Assembly: GCF_003945545.1 (NCBI RefSeq)
Contig: NZ_CP029617.1
Coordinates: forward strand, 2,367,001-2,431,000
Origin: Streptomyces sp. WAC 01529
GTDB taxonomy: Bacteria; Actinomycetota; Actinomycetes; Streptomycetales; Streptomycetaceae
Direction of reading: 5' to 3'
Length of the DNA stretch: 64,000 bases
The notes beneath the pieces were generated by a model that worked only from the letters and a program-made list of their open reading frames with translations, made no database searches and was not told the DNA's origin. Positions 1 to 8,057 of the stretch are shown in pieces. Made by a program: the position numbers and the translations under genes. Within the stretch, counting starts at the first letter, position 1; each line of letters opens with the position of its first letter.

Positions 1-199
1 CGGCGAGCGTGATGGTGATCGCCTCGACCGGGCAGCCCTCGGCGGCTTCGAGCACCTGTTCGTTGGCGTCGCCCTCGGGGGCGGTGGGGTGGGACTGCCG
101 GGCGGTGTCCAGGGTGAACCCGCCGGGCGCGGTGCTCACGCACATGCCCGAGCCGATACAGACGGACCGGTCGACCTCGACGTGCCAGCGGTCGCCCAT
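1..199 (-). CDS. ferredoxin (3Fe-4S/4Fe-4S type), C-terminus outside window
   Basis: About 66 residues are visible, reading leftward from ATG at 199; the 3' end is cut off by the window edge. The start reads MGDRWHVEVDRSVCIGSGMC, with a CxxxxxC pair (C-I-G-S-G-M-C) and, about 35 residues later, a Cys-Pro (GCPVEAI). This is the pattern of small acidic P450-type ferredoxins that carry a 3Fe-4S cluster. The ATG overlaps the stop of the upstream aldehyde dehydrogenase (TGATG), so the two are translationally coupled. Family knowledge: such ferredoxins pass electrons to cytochromes P450. Inference: a partner may be the CYP125-like P450 at 14.2 kb, or a P450 just outside the left edge. Confidence 0.85.
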   Translation of the reverse strand, partial: MGDRWHVEVDRSVCIGSGMCVSTAPGGFTLDTARQSHPTAPEGDANEQVLEAAEGCPVEAITITLA

Positions 200-1665
200 C
201 AGGCGCCACTCCCCTCATAGCCGGCGGGCAGATGGATCATCTTGTGCTCGAAGAACTCGCCGTACCCCTCGGGCCCGAACTCCCGCCCCAGGCCTGAGTC
301 CTTGTACCCACCGAAGGGTCCGAGCATGTCGAGGCTGAAGGTGTTCACGGAGTACGTTCCCGTCCGCACCCGGCGCGCGACGTCGATGCCCCGCTCGACG
401 TCGGCGGTCCAGACGCTGCCGCTGAGCCCGTAGTCCGAGTCGTCGGCGATCCGCACGGCCTCGCTCTCGTCGCCGTACGGCAGCAGGCAGATGACGGGGC
501 CGAAGATCTCCTCGCGGGCGATGCGCATCGTATTGTCTACGCCGCCGAAGAGGGTCGGCTCGACGTACCAGCCCTGGTCGAATCCGGCCGGGCGGCCGCC
601 GCCCGCGAGGATCTTGGCACCCTCCTCCTGGCCGATGCGGATGTAGTCGAGGGAGCGCCGCTGCTGGCGCTCGGCGACCAGCGGGCCGAGTTCGGTGGCG
701 GGGTCGAGGGGGTCGCCGACCTTGAGCGCGCGGGCCGCGGCGGCGAAGGCGTCGGCGAACTCGTCGTAGCGGGTGCGCGGCACGAGGATGCGGGTCTGGG
801 CCACGCACGCCTGGCCGTTGATCATCCAGGCGAACGGCACGATGCCCGCGACCGCGCTCGCCGCGTCGGCGTCGGGCAGGATCACCGCCGCCGACTTGCC
901 GCCCAGCTCCAGGGTGACGCGGGTGAGGTTGCGGGCGGCGACCTCCATGACGCGCTTGCCCGCGGCGACGGATCCGGTGAAGGACACCTTGTCGACGCCG
1001 GGGTGCCCGACCAGGTACTCGCTGACCTCGCGGTCGGCGCAGACGATGGAGAGCACGCCCTCGGGGAGGCCCGCCGCCGCGGCGATCTCCGCGAGGATGT
1101 AGGCGTCGAGCGGCGTTTCGGGCGAGGTCTTCAGGATCACCGGGCAGCCCGCGAGGAGCGCGGGGGCGAGCTTCGCGGCGGCGGTGAACTGCGGGACGTT
1201 CCAGGGCACGACGGCCGCGACGACGCCCATCGGCTCGCGGCGCACGAGCAGTTTCCCGAGGATCCCGTCGCGGCTCTCCTCGTACGGGAAGTCGCGGGCG
1301 ACGGTGATCGCCGCGTCCCACACCATCATCGCGGCCAGCGCCTGCACCATCACGCTGGAGGTGTACGGGGTGCCGTTCTCGGAGCTGATGACGCGGGCGA
1401 TCTCCTCGTGGCGCACCGCGAAGCCGTCCTTGATCCTGGTGACGATCTCGATCCGCTCGTCCAGGGTCATCCGCGGCCAGGGGCCCTCGTCGAACGCCCT
1501 GCGCGCGGCGGCGACGGCGCGGTCCACGTCGGCGGGGGCCGCGTGCGGCACGCGGGCGAAGACCTGACCGGTGTGCGGGGAGACGACGTCGATGACGTCC
1601 TTGCCGAGCGGGTCCACCAACTCCCCGCCGATGAACAGCTGTCCGTGTTCCACGAGCTCCGTCAT
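199..1665 (-). CDS. NAD(P)+-dependent aldehyde dehydrogenase
   Basis: Full-length class I-type aldehyde dehydrogenase of 488 aa, oxidising an aldehyde to a carboxylate with NAD(P)+. The Rossmann-side motif SFTGSVAAGKRV (near 228-239), catalytic Glu253 in LELGGKS and nucleophile Cys287 in NGQACVAQTR are all intact. The ATG at 1665 follows a GGAGG-like stretch. It is the first gene of a leftward unit with ferredoxin, and diverges from the MBL hydrolase. An imperfect 20-bp palindrome at 1734-1753 lies upstream. Its substrate is not evident. Given the shared operator with CYP125- and FadA5-like genes, a sterol-derived or lipid aldehyde is a reasonable inference only. Confidence 0.93.
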   Translation of the reverse strand: MTELVEHGQLFIGGELVDPLGKDVIDVVSPHTGQVFARVPHAAPADVDRAVAAARRAFDEGPWPRMTLDERIEIVTRIKDGFAVRHEEIARVISSENGTPYTSSVMVQALAAMMVWDAAITVARDFPYEESRDGILGKLLVRREPMGVVAAVVPWNVPQFTAAAKLAPALLAGCPVILKTSPETPLDAYILAEIAAAAGLPEGVLSIVCADREVSEYLVGHPGVDKVSFTGSVAAGKRVMEVAARNLTRVTLELGGKSAAVILPDADAASAVAGIVPFAWMINGQACVAQTRILVPRTRYDEFADAFAAAARALKVGDPLDPATELGPLVAERQQRRSLDYIRIGQEEGAKILAGGGRPAGFDQGWYVEPTLFGGVDNTMRIAREEIFGPVICLLPYGDESEAVRIADDSDYGLSGSVWTADVERGIDVARRVRTGTYSVNTFSLDMLGPFGGYKDSGLGREFGPEGYGEFFEHKMIHLPAGYEGSGA

Positions 1666-1733
1666 GGCTGACTGCCTCCTGCGGGGCGGTTCCCGGGACT
1701 TCGCTTTCCTGACACTGCCTCAGGCTGTGCTCG

Positions 1734-1753
1734 AACTGATACCAGTTCTAGTT
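1734..1753. promoter_or_regulatory. KstR-like operator, ALDH side (imperfect)
   Basis: AACTGATACCAGTTCTAGTT is an imperfect 20-bp inverted repeat, 69 bp upstream of the aldehyde dehydrogenase start. Its right half, GTTCTAGTT, is identical to the right half of the site at 13966-13985 upstream of the thiolase. It differs by one base in the core from the recalled KstR consensus TNNAACNNGTTNNA. Confidence 0.55.
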
Positions 1754-1822
1754 GGAGGAGTCCACGAGCGCCAGGGCGGATGTGACAACTCCCCGACATG
1801 TCAGTCGACTTGGGCGGGCCAT

Positions 1823-1836
1823 TGAAACCGGTTCTA
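1823..1836. promoter_or_regulatory. KstR-like operator, MBL side (perfect core match)
   Basis: TGAAACCGGTTCTA fits TNNAACNNGTTNNA at every fixed position, and is followed by GTTA, extending the right arm to GGTTCTAGTTA. It lies 42 bp before the MBL hydrolase start, where a TetR-family repressor would block initiation. Confidence 0.6.
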
Positions 1837-1877
1837 GTTATAGTGAGGGCATCCGGCGACGACGAGACGAGGCGCCC

Positions 1878-2933
1878 ATGACCCCGCAGACGGCCGAACC
1901 GCCGGTGATCGCGCACGGCGGGGGCGTCTGGAGCATCAAGGTCCCGATCCCCGACAACCCCCTCGGCTTCACGCTCGTCCACCTCCTGGACACCGACGCC
2001 GGGCCCGTCCTCGTCGACACCGGCTGGGACGACCCGACGTCCTGGGCCACGCTCACCGCCGGGCTCGCGACCTGCGGCGTCGCGGTCGAGGACGTACACG
2101 GCGTGGTCATCACGCACCACCACCCCGACCACCACGGCCTGTCCGCGAAGGTCCGCGAGGCGTCCGGGGCGTGGCTCGCGATGCACGAGGCGGACGCCTC
2201 CGTGGTGCGCCGCACCCGCTCCCACCCGCCCGAGCGCTGGTACGGCTACATGGCCGCGAAGCTCACCGCCGCCGGCGCCCCCGCCGAGCACGTCGCCCCG
2301 CTGGTCCGCGCCCGGGACGAGGGCCGCCCCCGCAGGCTGCCCGGCCTCGACCCCGCCCTGCCCGACCGCGGGATCACCCCGGGCGAACTCCTCGCCCTGC
2401 CGGGCCGCTGCCTGCGCGCGATCTGGACACCGGGCCACACCCCGGGCCACGTCTGCCTGCACCTGGAGGAGGCCCACCCGGCGGGGCTCCGGGGCAACGG
2501 CCGCCTCTTCTCCGGCGACCACCTGCTGCCCGGGATCACCCCGCACATCGGCCTGTACGAGGACCCGGACGACGACACCGTCACCGACCCCCTCGGCGAC
2601 TACCTGGACTCCCTGGAGCGCGTCGGGCGCCTGGACCCCGCGGAGGTGCTCCCCGCCCACCAGCGCGCGTTCACCGACGCCCCGGCCCGCGTCCGCGCAC
2701 TCCTGGCCCATCACGAGGAGCGCCTGACCGGTCTGCTCACCCTCCTCGCCGAACCCCTCACCCCCTGGCGCCTCGCCGAGCGCATGGAGTGGAACCGCCC
2801 CTGGGCCGAGATCCCCTACGGCTCGCGCAACATCGCCGTCTCGGAGGCCGAGGCCCATGTGCGGCGCCTGGTGAAGCTGGGGCGGGCGGAGGCGGTGCCG
2901 GGCAGTGATCCGGTGACGTATGTGGCGGTGTGA
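1878..2933 (+). CDS. metallo-beta-lactamase fold hydrolase with C-terminal winged helix
   Basis: 351 aa from the ATG at 1878. The zinc signature is complete: HHHPDHHG (HxHxDH motif) near residue 77, HTPGHVCLH further on and SGDH as the bridging Asp segment. The last ~90 residues resemble the helix-turn-helix-like tail of LACTB2-type MBL proteins. The substrate is unknown; relatives hydrolyse thioesters, nucleic acids or lactones. The gene diverges from ALDH-ferredoxin and carries its own KstR-like operator. Inference: a thioesterase-like role in the same catabolic regulon. It converges on the M48 protease gene with a 28-bp gap. Confidence 0.85.
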   Translation: MTPQTAEPPVIAHGGGVWSIKVPIPDNPLGFTLVHLLDTDAGPVLVDTGWDDPTSWATLTAGLATCGVAVEDVHGVVITHHHPDHHGLSAKVREASGAWLAMHEADASVVRRTRSHPPERWYGYMAAKLTAAGAPAEHVAPLVRARDEGRPRRLPGLDPALPDRGITPGELLALPGRCLRAIWTPGHTPGHVCLHLEEAHPAGLRGNGRLFSGDHLLPGITPHIGLYEDPDDDTVTDPLGDYLDSLERVGRLDPAEVLPAHQRAFTDAPARVRALLAHHEERLTGLLTLLAEPLTPWRLAERMEWNRPWAEIPYGSRNIAVSEAEAHVRRLVKLGRAEAVPGSDPVTYVAV

Positions 2934-2961
2934 GGGGCGGCTGCTGGGGGCCGTGGGGCGG

Positions 2962-4689
2962 TCACCCCGCGTCCGGGGGGCGGACGCTCACCTCCAGCGG
3001 AGGGATGCGCGTCGGGAGGGGGATGGCCGGCCGCGGGGTGTAGTCGTAGTCGGGCAGGTCGTAGTCCGGAGGCTCGTATCCGCCGTAGTCCGTCACCGAG
3101 GGCCGAGGCGGTTGGTACGCCGGTGCCGGGTCGGACCTTGAGCCGTGGTCCCGCGCCGACGCGGCCACCATCAGGACGACGGAGACCACCATCGCCCGCT
3201 TCAACCGCAGGTTCCGCATGGCCGGGGTGCGGACCGTGGTCGCGACGCACCGGTGGGGCGCCGGGAGCGGCGCCAGGCGGCGGTCGAGGTCGCCCGCGCC
3301 CGCCAGCTCCCGCGCCACGGCCAGGTCGACGAGCCCCTTCCACTGGGCGTGCGTCAGTCCGCTGCCGCGCCCGACCGTACGCAGCCGGGCGGCCCGCTCG
3401 GTGCCCGCCTCCGCGTCCAGCAGCGCCCGCATGCCCCGCAGGGTCGGGCGCTCGGGCACCCGGTACGTGACCTCGCGCCAGTACAGGTCGTAGAGATGGC
3501 GCAGCCGCTCCTCGGCCCGTACCGCCACCATGCGCTCCACCTCCGCCAGCCAGTCGTCGACGGCCAGGACGTCGGGGGCGCAGTCGCAGCCGAACATCCG
3601 CGCCCCCACCTCGGCAGGGAGCGCCTTCGCCAGGACCGCCTCAAGGCCTGGGTCCTCGGCCCAGGCGCCGACGGCGTCCTCCCCCGGCCCCCGGGTCCCC
3701 GCCGCCTCCAGCGCCTTCAGGCGCGCGGGCATCGTCGGATGGGTGCCGGGGCGGCGCCGGTTCCGGGGCGGGGGCGGCGCGTGGGCCTCCACGAGCGCGC
3801 GCAGCTCCGGGTCCCGGCGCGCCGCGAGGAACGCGCGGAACGGGTCGTCGGGCATGCGGTCGCGGTGGTGGAGCAGGGTGAGGACGCCGCCCCGGAACAC
3901 GCCCCAGTCCTGGTGGACCGCTTCCGCCGACCGCAGCGCGCGGGCGACCGCGGCGGGCGAGACCACTTGGGCGGCGAAGTCGTCCGCCGCGTACTCCTGG
4001 CGGCGCAGCACGGGCGACGTGACGCCCGCGTAGAGGTAGGCGAAGCCGCCGAAGAAGCCGCGCAGCACGCACGCGTACCCCTTCAGCAGCGCGTTGGCGA
4101 GCCGGACATCGGTCATCGGGAGGGCGGAGCGGCTGAGGCCCCCGTCGATGTCCCGCAGCTTGGCGGCGCCCCGGTAGACCAGGGCGGAGAACCACGAGTC
4201 GTGGCGTGCGTAGTGCCCCAGCTCGTGGGCGAGGACGGCGCGCAGCTCGTCGGCGTCCAGGGCCAGGAGCAGCGGCACACCGATGTAGAGGCAGCGCCTG
4301 CGGCGGCGCCGGGTCCAGCCCGTCAGCCGCACCTTCGCGTTGGCGCCCGCCGTGAGCCACAGGTGGGTGGGGGCGGGCGTGCCCGCCCGGCGGGCGAGTT
4401 CCTCGACGAAGCACCACAGCCCCGGCGCGTCGAGCCCGGAGACACGCCGCGCGCCGGGCTCGGTCCGCTCGACGCTGCCGCGCAGGGCGCCGAACACGGT
4501 CTTCACGACGGGCAGGACCGCGGCCTTGCCGATCACGAACAGCGGTGACATCGAGATCAGCAGCACAGCCGAGACCGCGAGTACGGCGATCGAGCCGACG
4601 ACGATGGCGGCGGCCAGCAGATAGAGCAGTGCCAGAAGGACCAGGACGAGCCCCGCCGTGAGCCCGCGGGTCCAGCGGTTCCGGGTCAA
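2962..4689 (-). CDS. M48-family membrane zinc metalloprotease
   Basis: 575 aa. Two hydrophobic segments (about residues 9-65) precede the zinc motif HELGH at 155-159, with a downstream RRQEYAAD segment supplying the Glu ligand. The C-terminal half is soluble and of unknown role. A further hydrophobic stretch near residue 500 leads to a Pro/Tyr/Asp-rich tail. The domain architecture is of the HtpX/Ste24 superfamily, and longer than HtpX (~290 aa). Start choice: TTG at 4689 overlaps the stop of the sigma-factor gene (TTGA), giving direct coupling. Co-transcription with an ECF sigma factor and a 70-aa protein is unusual. Inference: a membrane-surveillance or regulated-proteolysis unit. Confidence 0.88.
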   Translation of the reverse strand: MTRNRWTRGLTAGLVLVLLALLYLLAAAIVVGSIAVLAVSAVLLISMSPLFVIGKAAVLPVVKTVFGALRGSVERTEPGARRVSGLDAPGLWCFVEELARRAGTPAPTHLWLTAGANAKVRLTGWTRRRRRRCLYIGVPLLLALDADELRAVLAHELGHYARHDSWFSALVYRGAAKLRDIDGGLSRSALPMTDVRLANALLKGYACVLRGFFGGFAYLYAGVTSPVLRRQEYAADDFAAQVVSPAAVARALRSAEAVHQDWGVFRGGVLTLLHHRDRMPDDPFRAFLAARRDPELRALVEAHAPPPPRNRRRPGTHPTMPARLKALEAAGTRGPGEDAVGAWAEDPGLEAVLAKALPAEVGARMFGCDCAPDVLAVDDWLAEVERMVAVRAEERLRHLYDLYWREVTYRVPERPTLRGMRALLDAEAGTERAARLRTVGRGSGLTHAQWKGLVDLAVARELAGAGDLDRRLAPLPAPHRCVATTVRTPAMRNLRLKRAMVVSVVLMVAASARDHGSRSDPAPAYQPPRPSVTDYGGYEPPDYDLPDYDYTPRPAIPLPTRIPPLEVSVRPPDAG

Positions 4690-5462
4690 CTACCGCCCCC
4701 TTCACGGTTGTTGGCGCCATTGTCCACCGCCGCACGCCGGTACACCTCCGTGAGCCGGGAATTCGTCCGTACGGGGTCCGTGTGTGCCGCGCAGGCGGCG
4801 ATGAGCCATGCTTCGGCGTGCCGCACGGCGTCGGCGACCGGGTCGTTCCGCGCGGGCGGTTCGCGCCGTTCCCCGACCGCCGACCCCGGCGCGACCGCGG
4901 GCACGGGTGCGGGCAGCAGCGCGTCGCCGCCGCCCTCGCCGGCGGGGGCGAGGCCGGAGTCCAGGCCGAGGGCGCTCGCCAGGCGCCGGCGGGCCTGGTG
5001 CAGGCTGGCGGCGACGGTGCCCCGGCTGATGCCCAGCGCCTCGCCGATCTCCTTCTGCCCCATGCCTTCCAGGCAGTACAGGACCATGACCTCGCGCTGC
5101 CTGGCGGGCAGCCTCGGCATGGCGTCCAGGACCGCCCTGACCTCCGCGGTGTCCTCGACGCGGGCGGCGGGCGGCGGCGCGATCTCCAGCTCCCGCCGCC
5201 GCGACCACAGCTTGAAAGCCCTGTGCTGCCGTCGCTTCATCACCAGATACACCCACGCCTCGGGGCTGTCGTAGCCGCGCACCTTGTCCCAGTGGCGCAG
5301 CAGTGCGACGTACGCGTCCTGTACCGCATCTTCCGCCTCCCCCAGGTCGCGCCACTCCATGAGCGCCCGCGCGAGGGTGCGGGGGTAGGTGCGGCGGTAG
5401 AACGTGTCGAAGTCCTCGTGGTCCGTACGGTTGTCGTGAGTGACAGGGTTCTCCTGGGTCAC
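4686..5462 (-). CDS. ECF-type RNA polymerase sigma factor with C-terminal extension
   Basis: 258 aa from GTG at 5462. Region 2 spans about residues 20-85 (AEDAVQDAYVALLRHWDKV, then WVYLVMKRR). Region 4 spans about 115-165 (LPARQREVMVLYCLEGMGQ, EIGEALGISRGTVAASLHQA, a clear helix-turn-helix). About 90 Pro/Ala-rich extra residues follow region 4, longer than a minimal ECF sigma. The GTG overlaps the upstream stop (GTGA) and the gene's own stop overlaps the M48 start. No anti-sigma factor of the usual zinc-binding type is adjacent; the small protein upstream or the protease downstream could fill that role (inference). Confidence 0.9.
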   Translation of the reverse strand: MTQENPVTHDNRTDHEDFDTFYRRTYPRTLARALMEWRDLGEAEDAVQDAYVALLRHWDKVRGYDSPEAWVYLVMKRRQHRAFKLWSRRRELEIAPPPAARVEDTAEVRAVLDAMPRLPARQREVMVLYCLEGMGQKEIGEALGISRGTVAASLHQARRRLASALGLDSGLAPAGEGGGDALLPAPVPAVAPGSAVGERREPPARNDPVADAVRHAEAWLIAACAAHTDPVRTNSRLTEVYRRAAVDNGANNREGGGS

Positions 5463-5671
5463 TGCTGCTCTCCCCCCGCAGTCCGGTCCCGGTCCGTCTT
5501 GGACGAGGTGTACTCCCAGTCGGTTTCACGGCCGCGGACGCGCACCGCGCGCGTGACGACACGGCGGCGGCCCACCCGGCTCTCCAGCCAGATCCGGAGC
5601 AGGTTCCCCATCGCCGCGAGGGCGCTGAGGCCCGCGGTGAGGACGGCGGGGTCCCGTACGAAGGTCGGCAT
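5459..5671 (-). CDS. 70-aa hypothetical protein, EACC1-like
   Basis: ATG at 5671 sits 5 nt after a strong AGGAGG box, which decides the start. The stop overlaps the sigma-factor GTG. The protein has one hydrophobic/amphipathic stretch (about residues 7-28, VLTAGLSALAAMGNLLRIWL), then an Arg-rich segment and a beta-like VRGRETDWEY. That order resembles the C-terminal half of the Effector-Associated Constant Component 1 (EACC1) proteins described in actinobacterial conflict systems. The resemblance is by eye and weak. An alternative is an unrelated small membrane-associated regulator of the sigma factor. Confidence 0.65.
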   Translation of the reverse strand: MPTFVRDPAVLTAGLSALAAMGNLLRIWLESRVGRRRVVTRAVRVRGRETDWEYTSSKTDRDRTAGGEQQ

Positions 5672-5820
5672 CTTGCCTCCTGAATCGGTGACGACACCCT
5701 TGAGCACCCCGCGGCGGCCGATGTGTTTACCGCTCCCCGTGAATTTCTTCTTTCCCCGCCTTCTTCCCGCCCCCTCGGCCGCCGCGGGGGAAATCGCGGC
5801 GCCGATACGGGCCGGTAGAG

Positions 5821-5962
5821 TGGCCGGGTCGTCCTCACGTCCGCGCAGGGGGAAGCCGGTGCGAATCCGGCGCTGACCCTTCCCCAAGCTCTCGGCTTCG
5901 CTCGAGCAGGGGAGGCCCCATTCCGTCAACCACGAATCGTGGTGAGCCGGAATGCCCGGCGC
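5821..5962 (+). promoter_or_regulatory. cobalamin riboswitch (B12 aptamer)
   Basis: The conserved B12 box is clear: GGGAAGCCGGTGCGAATCC then GGCGCTGACCC. A variable hairpin follows (CCACGAATCGTGG), then the 3' conserved arm AGCCGGAATGCCCGGC, equivalent to the AGTCAGGA-xx-CTGCC arm. The element lies about 140 nt upstream of a putative B12-uptake operon. By family knowledge, bound adenosylcobalamin lowers expression of the downstream genes. Confidence 0.88.
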
Positions 5963-5982
5963 GGAGCGTGACCGGCTCGCTT

Positions 5983-5999
5983 CATCGGGGCCCCCGATG
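5983..5999 (+). other. hairpin after the B12 aptamer (possible expression platform)
   Basis: CATCGGGGCCCCCGATG is a perfect 7-bp stem with a 3-nt loop, directly downstream of the aptamer. It has no U-tract. It may be an intrinsic-terminator-like hairpin or part of the switch fold; the ribosome-binding site of the first gene (GGGAG at about 6080) is ~80 nt further on. Confidence 0.45.
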
Positions 6000-6101
6000 A
6001 GCGGCACCGTCGAGGTATACGGAGCCGGAGCCGCCCGGAAGCCGTGCTCGCACGGTGCCGTGCCGCCCCGCTCCCCGCAGGGAGAGGCAACCCGCCGCAT
6101 C

Positions 6102-7346
6102 ATGAACGTTCGCCGCAGCGCAGCGGTCCTGGCCGCCGTCGCCGTGTTCGGCTCGGCCGCCGCACCGGCCGCCTTCGCGGACGACGCCTCGCCGTCGCCC
6201 TCGACCGCGCTCCCCTCGGGCCTGTACGGCAAGTCCGACCCCAAGTTCGACGGCGTCTTCCGTCAGTCGTACGCCCTGCTCGCCCAGGACACCGTGGGCG
6301 TGAAGCCCGCGGCCAAGGCCGTGAACTGGCTGACCGGGCAGCAGTGCGCGAGCGGCGGTTTCGCGGCCTACCGCGCCGACGCGAGCGAGCCGTGCGACTC
6401 CAAGACGCAGGTCGACAGCAACTCCACCGCCGCCGCCGTGCAGGCACTCGCCGCGCTCGGCGGCGAGGACAAGAGCCTCGGCAAGACGGTCGACAAGAGC
6501 GTGGCCTGGCTGAAGTCCGTCCAGAACCAGGACGGCGGCTGGGGCTACAACCCGGGCCTGCCCACCGACGCCAACTCCACCGGCATCGTGGTCGGCGCGC
6601 TCGTCGCCGCCGGTGAGAACCCCGCGAACGTGAAGTCGCAGGACGGCAAGTCCGCCTATGACGCGCTGCCGAAGCTCGCCATGGACTGCGGCAAGGGCGA
6701 CGGCGCCTTCGGCCTCGCCGACGCCAAGTCCAAGAAGCTCAGCCCGAACGCGGACGCCACCGCGGCCGGTGTGCTCGGCAGCCTCGGCAAGGGCCTGGTC
6801 GTGGCGCCCGCCAAGAAGGCGGACGCCGCCGCCCCCAAGTGCGCGAAGCCGGACACCGCCTCGCAGGCCGCGAGCAACGGCACGGGCTACCTCCTGGACG
6901 TCCTCGGCGAGAACGACGACCACCTGATGTCCGCGATGCCGGGCGCCAAGGACCAGCCGGACCTCGGCAACACCGCCGACGCCGTGCTCGCGCTGGCCGC
7001 CGCCGGCCAGCGCGACCAGGCCGAGAAGTCCGCCGAGTGGCTCGCGGAGAACTCCGCGAAGTGGGCGAAGGAGTCGGGCCCCGCCGCCTACGCTCAGCTG
7101 ATCCTCGCCGCCCACGCCGCGGGCATGGACCCGCGCGACTTCGGCGGCACCGACCTCGTCGAGCGTCTCGGCGCCCAGGGTCCGCCCGCGCAGAGCGCCT
7201 CCGACTCCTCGTCGGCCGATGCCTCGGACGAGAAGAAGGACGAGAACGGCGGCACCAACATCTGGTGGATCATCGGCGTCGGCATGGTCGCCGGCATCGG
7301 CATCGGCTTCCTCTACAGCGCCAACCGCAAGAAGCAGCAGCCGTGA
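6102..7346 (+). CDS. secreted, membrane-anchored alpha/alpha-barrel (prenyltransferase/squalene-cyclase repeat) protein, putative B12 binder
   Basis: 414 aa from ATG 6102. A Sec signal peptide ends near AFADDA (residue ~27). The body has repeats of the prenyltransferase/squalene-cyclase type, with a QW-like motif (QNQDGGWGY) and recurring AVQALAALGG and GIVVGALVAAGE helices. A Ser/Asp/Lys-rich spacer leads to a C-terminal TM helix (IWWIIGVGMVAGIGIGFLY) and a basic tail. No DxDD cyclase motif is evident, so an enzyme role is unlikely. Human intrinsic factor and transcobalamin use an alpha6/alpha6 barrel of the same fold to bind B12. First gene after a B12 riboswitch and upstream of an ECF transporter: probably captures cobalamin outside the membrane (inference). 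Confidence 0.85.
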   Translation: MNVRRSAAVLAAVAVFGSAAAPAAFADDASPSPSTALPSGLYGKSDPKFDGVFRQSYALLAQDTVGVKPAAKAVNWLTGQQCASGGFAAYRADASEPCDSKTQVDSNSTAAAVQALAALGGEDKSLGKTVDKSVAWLKSVQNQDGGWGYNPGLPTDANSTGIVVGALVAAGENPANVKSQDGKSAYDALPKLAMDCGKGDGAFGLADAKSKKLSPNADATAAGVLGSLGKGLVVAPAKKADAAAPKCAKPDTASQAASNGTGYLLDVLGENDDHLMSAMPGAKDQPDLGNTADAVLALAAAGQRDQAEKSAEWLAENSAKWAKESGPAAYAQLILAAHAAGMDPRDFGGTDLVERLGAQGPPAQSASDSSSADASDEKKDENGGTNIWWIIGVGMVAGIGIGFLYSANRKKQQP

Positions 7347-8032
7347 CGCGGGGCCGGACGCGTCTGGTGCCCCGGCGCGCGTGGCGCGGGCGCGTGGCGG
7401 TGGTGGCGTTCGTCGCCGCCCTGCTCGGCGTCCTCGCCGCCGCGCCCTCCCAGGCCGCCGGCTACCGCTACTGGTCGTTCTGGGACCGGGACGGCGGCTC
7501 CTGGACGTACGCCAGTCAGGGGCCCGGCACCGCACGGCCCGACGACGGCGATGTGCAGGGGTTCCGCTTCTCGGTCTCCGAGGACTCGAAGGACGCCGCC
7601 AAGCCGCGCGGCCCCGCGGAGTTCAAGGAGATCTGCCGGAACACCCCCGCCGAGGACGGCCGCAAGCGGGTCGCCCTCGTCATCGACTTCGGGCTGCCGC
7701 AGGACGCGCCCCACGACGACAACCCGCCCGCGCCGCGCACGGCATGCGCCCGGGTCGCCGAGGACGCCACCAGCGCGGAGGCGCTCGCCTCTGTCGCCAA
7801 GCCGCTGCGCTACGACAGCAAGGCACTGCTCTGCGCCATCGACGGCTACCCGAGGTCGGGCTGTGGCGAGCAGGTCCACAACGACACCCTGAGGACCGAG
7901 GCGCGGCCGAAGGCGGACGGGGACGAGGGCGAGGACGACGGCGGGCCGTCCGTCGGTCTGATCGCGGGGGCCGCCGCCGTGGCGCTGCTCGGCGGCGCCG
8001 CGTTCTGGCAGGCCCGGCGCCGCCGCGGCTGA
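7343..8032 (+). CDS. secreted, membrane-anchored SCO2322-type protein, DUF4430-like N-terminal domain
   Basis: 229 aa. GTG at 7343 overlaps the previous stop (GTGA). Signal peptide to about residue 39 (PSQAAG). The mature N-terminus reads YRYWSFWDRDGGSWTY, then a P-D-D-G-D turn and GFRFSV. This matches, as I remember it, the C-terminal beta domain of intrinsic factor/transcobalamin (YW-x-F ... G ... P-x-[ND] ... F), that is a DUF4430-like fold. Four cysteines suggest disulfides. A C-terminal TM helix (VGLIAGAAAVALLGGAAF) with Arg tail anchors it. Inference: second half of a split cobalamin-binding receptor with the upstream barrel protein. The name SCO2322 family is recalled, not searched. 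Confidence 0.82.
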   Translation: MTRGRTRLVPRRAWRGRVAVVAFVAALLGVLAAAPSQAAGYRYWSFWDRDGGSWTYASQGPGTARPDDGDVQGFRFSVSEDSKDAAKPRGPAEFKEICRNTPAEDGRKRVALVIDFGLPQDAPHDDNPPAPRTACARVAEDATSAEALASVAKPLRYDSKALLCAIDGYPRSGCGEQVHNDTLRTEARPKADGDEGEDDGGPSVGLIAGAAAVALLGGAAFWQARRRRG

Positions 8033-8057
8033 CGCGGCCCCGGACACGGACAGCACG

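Noticed and set aside
5821..5962. Alternative reading as a TPP or SAM riboswitch
   Set aside because: The GCCGGTGCGAATCCGGCGCTGACCC segment is the B12 box and the downstream ECF genes fit; TPP and SAM signatures are absent.
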